This document shows, piece by piece, positions 1 through 5,627 of a DNA stretch of 5,627 bases. The stretch is from Candidatus Zixiibacteriota bacterium. Its GTDB lineage: Bacteria; Zixibacteria; MSB-5A5; WJJR01. Positions within the stretch are counted from its first letter, which is position 1. Each line of letters opens with the position of its first letter. A program made the translations under genes and the position numbers. Under the pieces are notes generated by a model. It searched no databases, was not told the DNA's origin, and saw only the letters and a program-made list of their open reading frames with translations. Location of the stretch: NCBI GenBank assembly GCA_014729565.1, contig WJJR01000324.1, positions 1 to 5,627 of the forward strand, given 5' to 3'.

Positions 1-270
1 AGCCAGCACGGAGTAGTGAATCGGGGTCATGTGTCCCATCGACCAGAACCACATGTCCCGTCCGGGCCATTTCGGCCGTGTGGGATCATATACCATTTCA
101 TGGAAATAGAGCGCCGTTGCGACGTCAGCGAAGCCCATCGATCCGCCGGAGTGCCCCGATTTCGCCTCGATGAGCATCGTGATGATGTCACGACGGATCG
201 TGAGTGCTTTCTCGTTCAGTTCCGCAAGACTCAAGCGATAGGGATTGTGACGGTCTGTCGAACCGGACAT
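1..270 (-). CDS. tkt: Transketolase, N-terminal (TPP-binding) part, truncated by the window edge
   Basis: The 90 visible residues begin at an ATG (268-270) and run in frame off the left edge. They match the start of transketolase, the thiamine-diphosphate enzyme that moves two-carbon ketol units between sugar phosphates in the cytosolic pentose phosphate and Calvin-type pathways. Visible landmarks are the helix IRRDIITMLIEAKSGHSGGS (about residues 25-44), with the conserved His40 of the GHxG motif, then GFADVATALYF, and a second conserved His80 in WSMGHMTP. These correspond to E. coli His26 and His66, which line the cofactor and substrate site. The IRRDII opening and GGSMG wording resemble the separate N-terminal subunit of split transketolases more than the long E. 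coli type, but the missing remainder prevents proof. The residue before Gly-His is Met, where split enzymes usually have Lys and E. coli has Asn. It lies 45 bases downstream of coaE on the same strand. Confidence 0.9.
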   Translation of the reverse strand, partial: MSGSTDRHNPYRLSLAELNEKALTIRRDIITMLIEAKSGHSGGSMGFADVATALYFHEMVYDPTRPKWPGRDMWFWSMGHMTPIHYSVLA

Positions 271-274
271 CAGG

Positions 275-282
275 TCACCTTT
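275..282 (-). promoter_or_regulatory. Ribosome binding site of the transketolase gene
   Basis: On the minus strand AAAGGTGA ends four bases before the ATG at 268-270. It matches the AGGTGA half of the ideal Shine-Dalgarno sequence and supports this start codon. The AGGTG core can also pair with CACCT at 290-294 (see findings). Confidence 0.6.
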
Positions 283-315
283 CGTTGTGAGGTGGCCGAA
301 AGAATACAGCCCCAA

Positions 316-936
316 TCATGATACTATCTTTTCCCAGCAATGTCTTGCGCGTCGTTTGAGGACTGACAACGAGGAATCATTTTTGACAATGAAATCGGCG
401 AGCTTGCGACGCTCGGTCCAAGGCATCTGGCGGCGGATGCGCGCCCGGATCTCGCGGTCAGACCATCCGCGTTTGCGCATCCACTTCATGCGCAACCGCT
501 GGGGCGCCCAGACCGCCACCAGCGCATCCCAGTGAATGCGCCCCACGCCCCATTCCGCCAGGAGAGCGGCATCGATGACCACGGCGGGATGCGCTCCCGA
601 ACGACACAGCCGAGCCACCTGCTTGTTCAGCTCTCGAATGAGGGGCGGGTGGACAATGGAATTCAGCGCCAGGATGGAGTCATTGCTGGCGAACGCACGA
701 TCGGCGAGGATATCGCGGCGGACCTGGTCACCGTTCAATATGTCAGACCCAAAGGCCCTGGCCAACCGTCGCCGGACCGTGGACGAATGGTCCAGCACAC
801 ACCGTCCAATCTCATCGCCGCTGACCAGCGCTGCTCCCCATGACACGAAATGCTGCGCCACCAGCGTCTTGCCCGAACCCACACCACCGGTCACTCCAAT
901 GACGGGGACAGTGGAAGCGGAGCGGCCGGGGGTCAC
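316..936 (-). CDS. coaE: Dephospho-CoA kinase (CoaE)
   Basis: This 206-residue protein is the usual length for CoaE, which phosphorylates the ribose 3'-hydroxyl of dephospho-CoA with ATP, the last step of cytosolic coenzyme A synthesis. The sequence shows the N-terminal P-loop GVTGGVGSGKT (residues 14-24). The substrate-binding segment SGDEIGR (39-45) sits where most members read DADxIAR. The family VHP is at residues 95-97, and DAALLAEWG (122-130) corresponds to the usual DxPLLFE. A lid segment rich in Arg follows (RIRRQMPWTERRKLADFIV, 167-185), matching the common RIxxQMPxxEKxxxAD pattern. Translation starts with GTG at 934-936. No ATG occurs in the 53-base gap, and an AGGA lies eight bases upstream. 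The stop is TGA. The gene sits between the secreted unknown and the transketolase. The first Asp of the DAD motif is replaced by Ser; the third position Asp41 is kept. Confidence 0.95.
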   Translation of the reverse strand: MTPGRSASTVPVIGVTGGVGSGKTLVAQHFVSWGAALVSGDEIGRCVLDHSSTVRRRLARAFGSDILNGDQVRRDILADRAFASNDSILALNSIVHPPLIRELNKQVARLCRSGAHPAVVIDAALLAEWGVGRIHWDALVAVWAPQRLRMKWMRKRGWSDREIRARIRRQMPWTERRKLADFIVKNDSSLSVLKRRARHCWEKIVS

Positions 937-944
937 GTGTGTGG

Positions 945-948
945 TCCT
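945..948 (-). promoter_or_regulatory. Probable ribosome binding site deciding the GTG start of coaE
   Basis: AGGA on the minus strand lies eight bases before the GTG at 934-936. The reading frame stays open upstream without an ATG or GTG in the gap to the previous gene, so this modest site plus the onset of the P-loop fold support the GTG start. Confidence 0.5.
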
Positions 949-989
949 GTGAATTCTAATGCCGACGGTTGACGTCAGGTGATTCCGAA

Positions 990-2654
990 CTAGGTATCAT
1001 CACCGAATTGCGGCCACGGCAAGCGCACAAGATCGATCTCTTCGTTGGTGAGATCGAAGATCAAGTAGTCGATGTCGCGTAGACGGCCTTGCGGTGATGG
1101 GACATGAAGGAAAAAAGCCGGCAGCAACGTGACAAGATCCGATAGTTCACCAAGCGTGGTCAGCTCGTCCGCCTCGGTAATCACACCTGTGGCGGCGAGA
1201 CCGGTGTAACGGGAGTCGATCATATACGACTCGAGACCGATCGATATGTCTCGTCTCATCAGAACACTGTCAGGGACATGTGTCCAGCGTCCCAGATTGA
1301 ATTGCCAGCGTCCGTGTCCGGCCAACACCCAGTTTCGCGCGGGACGATCGGCGACGTTCGCGAACTCCACGAGTGTGTTTTCGATATTGCGGCAATCCAG
1401 AATTGCCGCCATGGCCAGTGCTTGTGACGAGGGCTGTCCGGTCCGCAAACGGATCAGATCATCAAGTGTCAGGTTCATCATCTCAAACGACCAGATGAAT
1501 CCTCCGGCTTCCAACTCGGTATTGGTCGAGTCCGTGGGATCCACGAGCCGTCCGCACAGCTCCAGATAAGCATCCTCGAGCGTCGGTGCGAAATCGGCGA
1601 GATCCGGACCCGTGATCAGCGCGGCGAACTCCGCCGTCTGTTTACTCAGTCGATTCGCCCAGTAAACGGTTGTACGCACCATCCCATCCACATAGGTAGC
1701 CAGGACCGCGGAATCGGAGATCACGGTGCGCCAGGCCTCGGCAATCGGATCGAGACTCACATCGACTGCGCCCAATGCGACACGAGCGGCCAACGCCTTC
1801 TCCCGCTCAGAGTGGAGAGCCGTGATCTTCCTGAGTTGGGCGACACGACCGGTGTCCGGCTCGGTCAATGCGGGCGATGGGCCGGCACCAAGGAGAGCGG
1901 CAATGCGCTTTAGCGACGGCGATCTCTCACGATCGTCCCGCTCAAAAAGCGGATAGTACGCATCATGCTCATTGAACACGAGTGCAGGTGCAATCGCTGT
2001 GGGATCGTCAACCGCATGCCTGGTCTTGACCGACACAATTTCGGAGTTCTTTGCGAGGTATCCGTGACCGGCGGTATCGATGACGACATACAGGCTTTCC
2101 GCCGGCACCTCGACCGCGCGATACTGCGTATACCGCAACATCGCGGCCTCGGCGGTCGACAGCCGCTGGACCGGTCCGTGCAGGAGGACTGCCGCTGACG
2201 GGAGGCGTCGATCGAGCCAGGACTGGTTCGGATCCACTAATCCTTCATCGCCGATGCTGTCGGAAATGGGCGCCCAGTCCCGAAATGAGAACGAGGGGCC
2301 ACGCGCCTCGCCCGACCAGACACGTCGAAAAATCTCGACATTGCGCATGTCGGCACCGCGCCAGGTGGACCGGCTGCCGGGAATCCGGCCGATGATATCC
2401 GCAAAGAGCGAATCCGACTGCAGATAGACCTCGGGATGCGCCACCGCCAGTGAGCGGTAGGCGTAGATCCCAAATCGTGCGGCCGGCCGCTCCGGAGACA
2501 GTGCAATGACCGTATCCCACTGTGCCCAATGACAGGAATCGACGTTAAACGCCTGGGTCGATGGCGGAGTCAGTACCCCTACAATGCAGACGACCGCCAG
2601 CATCATGGTTGTGCAGCTAAGAGATCGGACGGAGGTGGTTGCTGTCTGATTCAT
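990..2654 (-). CDS. Secreted protein of unknown function (about 554 residues)
   Basis: I do not recognise this family. The N-terminus looks like a Sec signal peptide: a basic-tailed n-region ending in SVRSLS, a hydrophobic core MMLAVVCIVGVL (residues 17-28), then a polar stretch with a likely cleavage site after PSTQA (residue 35). No other membrane segment is evident, and there is no lipobox, sorting signal or C-terminal anchor, so the mature 519 residues are probably periplasmic or extracellular. They contain three cysteines (41, 367, 421), many acidic residues and several Trp, and appear globular and largely helical in the middle (about 265-435). No catalytic motif or internal repeat stood out. 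The chosen ATG (2652-2654) has GAGG three bases upstream and gives a normal signal peptide. An alternative ATG at 2679-2681 adds nine residues, overlaps the polA stop by 11 bases and lacks a ribosome binding site. It sits between polA and coaE. The stop is TAG. The coding call is firm from length and signal peptide; function is unknown. Confidence 0.85.
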   Translation of the reverse strand: MNQTATTSVRSLSCTTMMLAVVCIVGVLTPPSTQAFNVDSCHWAQWDTVIALSPERPAARFGIYAYRSLAVAHPEVYLQSDSLFADIIGRIPGSRSTWRGADMRNVEIFRRVWSGEARGPSFSFRDWAPISDSIGDEGLVDPNQSWLDRRLPSAAVLLHGPVQRLSTAEAAMLRYTQYRAVEVPAESLYVVIDTAGHGYLAKNSEIVSVKTRHAVDDPTAIAPALVFNEHDAYYPLFERDDRERSPSLKRIAALLGAGPSPALTEPDTGRVAQLRKITALHSEREKALAARVALGAVDVSLDPIAEAWRTVISDSAVLATYVDGMVRTTVYWANRLSKQTAEFAALITGPDLADFAPTLEDAYLELCGRLVDPTDSTNTELEAGGFIWSFEMMNLTLDDLIRLRTGQPSSQALAMAAILDCRNIENTLVEFANVADRPARNWVLAGHGRWQFNLGRWTHVPDSVLMRRDISIGLESYMIDSRYTGLAATGVITEADELTTLGELSDLVTLLPAFFLHVPSPQGRLRDIDYLIFDLTNEEIDLVRLPWPQFGDDT

Positions 2655-2657
2655 AGT

Positions 2658-2661
2658 CCTC
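2658..2661 (-). promoter_or_regulatory. Weak ribosome binding site supporting the inner start of the secreted protein
   Basis: GAGG on the minus strand lies only three bases before the ATG at 2652-2654. The spacing is short, but nothing comparable precedes the other candidate ATG at 2679-2681, whose upstream sequence lies inside polA. Confidence 0.4.
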
Positions 2662-2670
2662 ACTGTTGTC

Positions 2671-5391
2671 TTATTTGGCATCGAGCCAGTTTGCGCCTAC
2701 GCCGATATCGACCACCAATGGCACGTCGAGATCGACGGCAGTCTCCATAGTTTCTTTTACCATGTCGGACAGCCATTCGATCTCTGAGTTGTGCGCATCG
2801 AAAATGAGTTCGTCGTGGACCTGAAGCACCATCGCGGACTTCTTGCCGCGCAACTGCTTATCGATCTCGAGCATCGCCAGCTTGATGATATCGGCGGCGG
2901 TCCCCTGCATCGGCGTGTTGACCGCGATCCGCTCAGCGAACTCCCGGCGCTGCCGATTCGAGGATTTCAGATCGGGGAGGAATCGGCGGCGGCCGTAGAG
3001 CGTTCGCACCTCGCCCGTCTTGTTCGCATCCTTGATCGTCTGATTGATGAATTTCCGGACGCCGGGGTAGCGGTCGAAGTAGGTATCGATGAAGACCTTG
3101 GCCTCGCCGACCGTCATATCTGACTGTTGCGACAAACCGTAGGCCGACACCCCATAGATGATACCGAAATTGGCCGTCTTGGCCAACCGGCGCTGCTCGG
3201 GAGTGACGTCCTCTTCAGCGATATCGAATATCTCCGCCGCGGTGCGGGCGTGCACATCGGCGGCATCGCGAAACGCCGCCAACAGTGACTTGTCCTGTGA
3301 AAAATGCGCCATCAACCGCAATTCAATCTGTGAATAGTCGGCGGCCAGAAGCTTGTGGTCGTTGTCACGGGGGATAAATGCGCGGCGAATCTTCTGCCCC
3401 TCTTCGGTGCGAATCGGAATGTTCTGCAAGTTCGGATCGGTCGACGACAACCGTCCGGTGGCGGCCACGACCTGATTGAACGACGTGTGCACACGATTGG
3501 TCTTTGGACGGGCCAGGCGCAGGAGCGCATCGACATACGTCGATTTCAGTTTCGCCACCCGACGGTAGTCGAGCATCAACTGCGGAAGTTCATGTTGCGC
3601 GGCGAGCTTCTCGAGCACGCTGACATCGGTGGCATGCTGCGCGGTCTTGGCGGTCTTGCGTTGCGGCTTCAGTTTCAGAACATCGAAGAGAATATGACCC
3701 AATTGGGCCGGTGAGTTCACATTGAACTCCTCCCCCGCCACTTCATAAATCGTCTCGGTGACCTGGACAATCTGGTTGTCCATCTCCAACGAGAGTTGCT
3801 CCAGGTAGTCGGTGTCGACGCGCACGCCGTTGGTTTCCATGCGTGCCAGTACGGGAACGAGGGGCATTTCAATCTGATCGAACAGCTTACGCAGATCCTC
3901 GTCGTCGAGTTTCGGATTCAGAATATCGAAAAGGCGATAGGTATAGTCGGCGTCTTCGGCCGCGTAGTCGGTGGCCTTGTCCACCGGGACAGTGGCGAAG
4001 CTCTTCTGATTCTTGCCGGTGCCGATCAGTTCATCGATCGGCTGCATGGCGTGATCGCAGTGTGTTTGAACCAGCGTGTTGAGCGAGTACGAGCGCAGTG
4101 ACGGATTCAGGCAAAACGCCGCAATCATCGGGTCGAAGGCAACGCTGTCGATATCGAACCCGTGTCGACTGAATACACGGAGGTCATACTTGGCGTTTTG
4201 TGCGATCAGCCGCGGCTTCTTGCCGGTGAACACAGGACGCAGGGCGTCGAGGACTTTCTCCAGTGGAAGGTTCGCCTTCGTATCATCGTGACCGACCGGA
4301 ATGTAGTAAGCCGTAGCGTTCTCGAAGGAGAGCGAGATCCCAACCAGCTCCGCCTCCAATGTCTCCAGCGAGGTCGTCTCGGTATCGAACGCCAGCCAGT
4401 CGGCCTTGCGCATTTTGGTGACGAGTGATTTGAGTTCCTTCAGGGATGTTACACAATGGTACGAGCCCGCTTCATCAACGACTTCGGAGGAACCACCGGT
4501 GGTCTCCGCCATATCGGGCGCGACCCACTTGATCAGTGATTTGAACTCGAATTCCTTAATCAGGGCGATCGCGCTTTCGGTATCGAATGTCTGGGCCTGG
4601 TATTGGTCGGGCACCCAGTCCACCGGACAGTCATCGTCGAGCCGTACCAAATCGTACGACAGGCGCGCCTTGTCGACGTTTTCGGTGAGTTTGGTGCGGA
4701 GACCTTTTGCCGAGATACCGGGAGCGGCTTTTAACACCGATTCGAGGTCACCGAATTCCTTGATCAATTTGATCGCCGTCTTCTGACCGATCCCGGGAAC
4801 ACCGGGAATGTTGTCCGACGTGTCACCCATCAACGCCAGCACGTCGCGCACTTGACCGGGCGGAACGCCGAACTTCTCCTCGACGCCCTTCTCATCCAAC
4901 CGTTCGATGTCGGCGCCCGCTTTGCGCGGGTTGTAGATCGAAACGTGCTTGTTGACCAATTGCATCAGATCTTTGTCACCGGAGACAACAACGACGTCAC
5001 ATCCGGCGTCGACGGCTTTGCGTGCCAGTGTGGCGATCAGATCATCGGCTTCATAACCGGCCAATTCGACAAGTGGACAACCCAGAGCCGCCGCGAGGTT
5101 CTTCAAATGCGGCAATTGCTCGATCATCTCATCGGGCGCTTTTTCCCGGGTGGCCTTGTATTCTTCGTAGACTTCATGGCGAAAGGTCGGCTCGGGACGG
5201 TCGAACACAAACGCCCAGTAGTCGGGTATCTCCTCACGGCGCAGCTTCAACAACGAATTGGCCACACCGAAGACGGCCGAGACGTTCTCGCCGCGCGAAT
5301 TGCGCAGGGGATTTTGTATAAAGGCGAAATGCGCGCGGTACGCGACTGCCGTTCCATCAATGAGATACAGCCGGGGCCGCTGTTGGGCCAT
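2671..5391 (-). CDS. polA: DNA polymerase I (PolA) with 5'-nuclease, proofreading and polymerase domains
   Basis: This 906-residue protein (E. coli Pol I is 928) removes RNA primers and fills gaps in lagging-strand synthesis and excision repair. The 5'-nuclease domain (about 1-290) has metal ligands Asp12, Glu114/Asp116/Asp117 in GYEADD, Asp139/Asp141 in SGDKD and Asp190/Asp193 in GDTSDN, followed by the helix-hairpin-helix GVPGIGQKTA (197-206). The 3'-5' exonuclease domain (about 310-500) keeps all motifs: Asp336 and Glu338 in FDTET, Asn399 and Asp403 in NAKYD, and Tyr476 and Asp480 in YAAED, so proofreading should be active. The polymerase domain has motif A DYSQIELR (Asp685, Glu690), the O-helix with Arg734, Lys738, Phe742 and Tyr746, and motif C QVHDE (His859, Asp860, Glu861). 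The start at 5389-5391 is chosen because AGGAGG lies five bases upstream and the fold begins at once (RLYLIDG). The frame extends upstream to an ATG at 5445, but those 18 residues lie in the leader and look unlike the family. It follows a thioredoxin-like gene by 66 bases. Confidence 0.98.
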   Translation of the reverse strand: MAQQRPRLYLIDGTAVAYRAHFAFIQNPLRNSRGENVSAVFGVANSLLKLRREEIPDYWAFVFDRPEPTFRHEVYEEYKATREKAPDEMIEQLPHLKNLAAALGCPLVELAGYEADDLIATLARKAVDAGCDVVVVSGDKDLMQLVNKHVSIYNPRKAGADIERLDEKGVEEKFGVPPGQVRDVLALMGDTSDNIPGVPGIGQKTAIKLIKEFGDLESVLKAAPGISAKGLRTKLTENVDKARLSYDLVRLDDDCPVDWVPDQYQAQTFDTESAIALIKEFEFKSLIKWVAPDMAETTGGSSEVVDEAGSYHCVTSLKELKSLVTKMRKADWLAFDTETTSLETLEAELVGISLSFENATAYYIPVGHDDTKANLPLEKVLDALRPVFTGKKPRLIAQNAKYDLRVFSRHGFDIDSVAFDPMIAAFCLNPSLRSYSLNTLVQTHCDHAMQPIDELIGTGKNQKSFATVPVDKATDYAAEDADYTYRLFDILNPKLDDEDLRKLFDQIEMPLVPVLARMETNGVRVDTDYLEQLSLEMDNQIVQVTETIYEVAGEEFNVNSPAQLGHILFDVLKLKPQRKTAKTAQHATDVSVLEKLAAQHELPQLMLDYRRVAKLKSTYVDALLRLARPKTNRVHTSFNQVVAATGRLSSTDPNLQNIPIRTEEGQKIRRAFIPRDNDHKLLAADYSQIELRLMAHFSQDKSLLAAFRDAADVHARTAAEIFDIAEEDVTPEQRRLAKTANFGIIYGVSAYGLSQQSDMTVGEAKVFIDTYFDRYPGVRKFINQTIKDANKTGEVRTLYGRRRFLPDLKSSNRQRREFAERIAVNTPMQGTAADIIKLAMLEIDKQLRGKKSAMVLQVHDELIFDAHNSEIEWLSDMVKETMETAVDLDVPLVVDIGVGANWLDAK

Positions 5392-5396
5392 ACCGT

Positions 5397-5402
5397 CCTC
5401 CT
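5397..5402 (-). promoter_or_regulatory. Strong ribosome binding site fixing the polA start
   Basis: A perfect AGGAGG on the minus strand, five bases before the ATG at 5389-5391. It is the best Shine-Dalgarno site in the window and decides against the longer ATG start at 5443-5445. Confidence 0.85.
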
Positions 5403-5422
5403 CTCCAGCCGACGCGAAGTAA

Positions 5423-5440
5423 TCACACGAGAGGGTGTGA
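5423..5440 (-). repeat. Short inverted repeat in the leader between the thioredoxin-like gene and polA
   Basis: TCACAC (5423-5428) and GTGTGA (5435-5440) form a perfect six-base inverted repeat around a six-base loop, 31 bases upstream of the polA start. On the minus-strand transcript it would make a small hairpin followed by TTACTT, which is too AT-mixed and short of U for a convincing terminator. It could be an operator half-site pair, a weak attenuating hairpin, or chance. The symmetry is seen directly; any role is inference. Confidence 0.35.
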
Positions 5441-5457
5441 GGCAATGGAAAGGTCGG

Positions 5458-5627
5458 TCAGGAGACCGCCTGCATCCGTTCGAGCATGTCCTCCGGTCCC
5501 AGATATCCCTGGATGACATCCGCAACACGCCCACCGGAATCGATCAGGATGATCGTCGGCAGTGAATACTGTTTCAGCTTGAATAGCTCCAGAAAGCGCT
5601 TCGTTTCCGGAGCATCGCCGGTTTCAA
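5458..5627 (-). CDS. C-terminal end of a thioredoxin-fold protein, truncated by the window edge
   Basis: Only the last 55 residues are present, ending at a TGA (5458-5460). The segment reads as the second half of a thioredoxin fold: a helix (TKRFLELFKL), then the loop YSLPT with the conserved cis-Pro that packs against the redox active site, a strand TIILID, a Gly-Gly turn, a strand VADVIQGYL with the conserved Gly, and a closing helix PEDMLERMQAV. The CxxC motif would lie upstream and is outside the window, so redox activity cannot be judged. The 'LIDSGGRV...GYLGPEDML' layout fits TlpA-like or DsbD C-terminal thioredoxin domains, which act in the periplasm on disulfides or cytochrome c maturation, but a cytoplasmic thioredoxin-like protein is equally possible. 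It is immediately upstream of polA in the same direction. Confidence 0.8.
   Translation of the reverse strand, partial: ETGDAPETKRFLELFKLKQYSLPTIILIDSGGRVADVIQGYLGPEDMLERMQAVS

Noticed and set aside
16..321. Plus-strand open frame opposite the transketolase start.
   Set aside because: It is the antisense shadow of a clear transketolase sequence and its translation is low in recognisable structure.
953..958. TAGAAT on the minus strand, five of six matches to a -10 box, in the gap before coaE.
   Set aside because: No -35-like hexamer lies at 16-18 bases, and transcription from it would begin within or past the coaE ribosome binding site.
970..977. TGACGTCA palindrome in the gap before coaE.
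   Set aside because: An isolated eight-base palindrome that begins a few bases from the end of the upstream gene; no partner site or known bacterial regulator fits, so chance is the simplest reading.
5392..5445. An 18-residue N-terminal extension of PolA starting at ATG 5443-5445.
   Set aside because: It lacks a ribosome binding site, includes the strong AGGAGG of the inner start, and places extra non-family residues before the conserved 5'-nuclease opening.
5421..5449. Possible polA promoter: TTGCCT followed after about 16 bases by ATTACT on the minus strand.
   Set aside because: The -10 candidate matches only three of six consensus bases and overlaps the inverted repeat; too weak to call.
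4852..5565. A 237-codon open frame on the plus strand, opposite the start of polA and the thioredoxin-like gene.
   Set aside because: It lies antisense to two well-supported genes, spans the gap between them, and its translation shows no domain. Long antisense frames are expected in GC-rich coding DNA.
1..5627. Search for a hidden multi-gene system such as a defence island, mobile element, CRISPR array or biosynthetic cluster.
   Set aside because: All genes but one are standard housekeeping genes on one strand, with no repeats, integrase, transposase or toxin-antitoxin-like pair visible.

Overview
This window is a compact bacterial stretch in which all five recognisable genes lie on the minus strand. 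In transcription order (right to left) they are: the C-terminal end of a thioredoxin-fold protein, DNA polymerase I (polA), an unrecognised secreted protein of about 554 residues, dephospho-CoA kinase (coaE), and the N-terminal part of a transketolase. Intergenic gaps are about 66, 16, 53 and 45 bases. No factor-independent terminator is visible between genes and there are no gaps over 300 bases, so a single head-to-tail transcription unit is plausible. It is not proven.

The sequence is moderately GC-rich by eye and uses ATG and GTG starts with Shine-Dalgarno sites. The secreted protein has a classical Sec-type signal peptide and no cell-wall anchor. The window suggests a bacterium, possibly Gram-negative and of a poorly sampled lineage, but nothing here fixes the phylum. 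I saw no tRNA, rRNA, CRISPR array, insertion sequence, phage gene or direct repeat.

Region by region: 5458-5627 is the end of a thioredoxin-like domain. 5392-5457 is a short leader holding a small inverted repeat and a strong polA ribosome binding site. 2671-5391 is polA, with intact 5'-nuclease, 3'-5' proofreading and polymerase active sites. 990-2654 is the unknown exported protein, starting right at the end of polA. 316-936 is coaE. 1-270 is the start of a transketolase, probably the N-terminal subunit of a split enzyme, running off the left edge.

Most of this is core housekeeping: DNA repair and replication, the last step of coenzyme A synthesis, and pentose phosphate carbon shuffling. 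A polA-coaE neighbourhood is known from other bacteria (in Bacillus the order is polA-mutM-...-coaE); here the gene between them is a secreted protein of unknown function. That gene is the only real novelty candidate. I found no evidence of a new multi-gene system, and I would describe the window as an ordinary core-genome region with one orphan exported protein.
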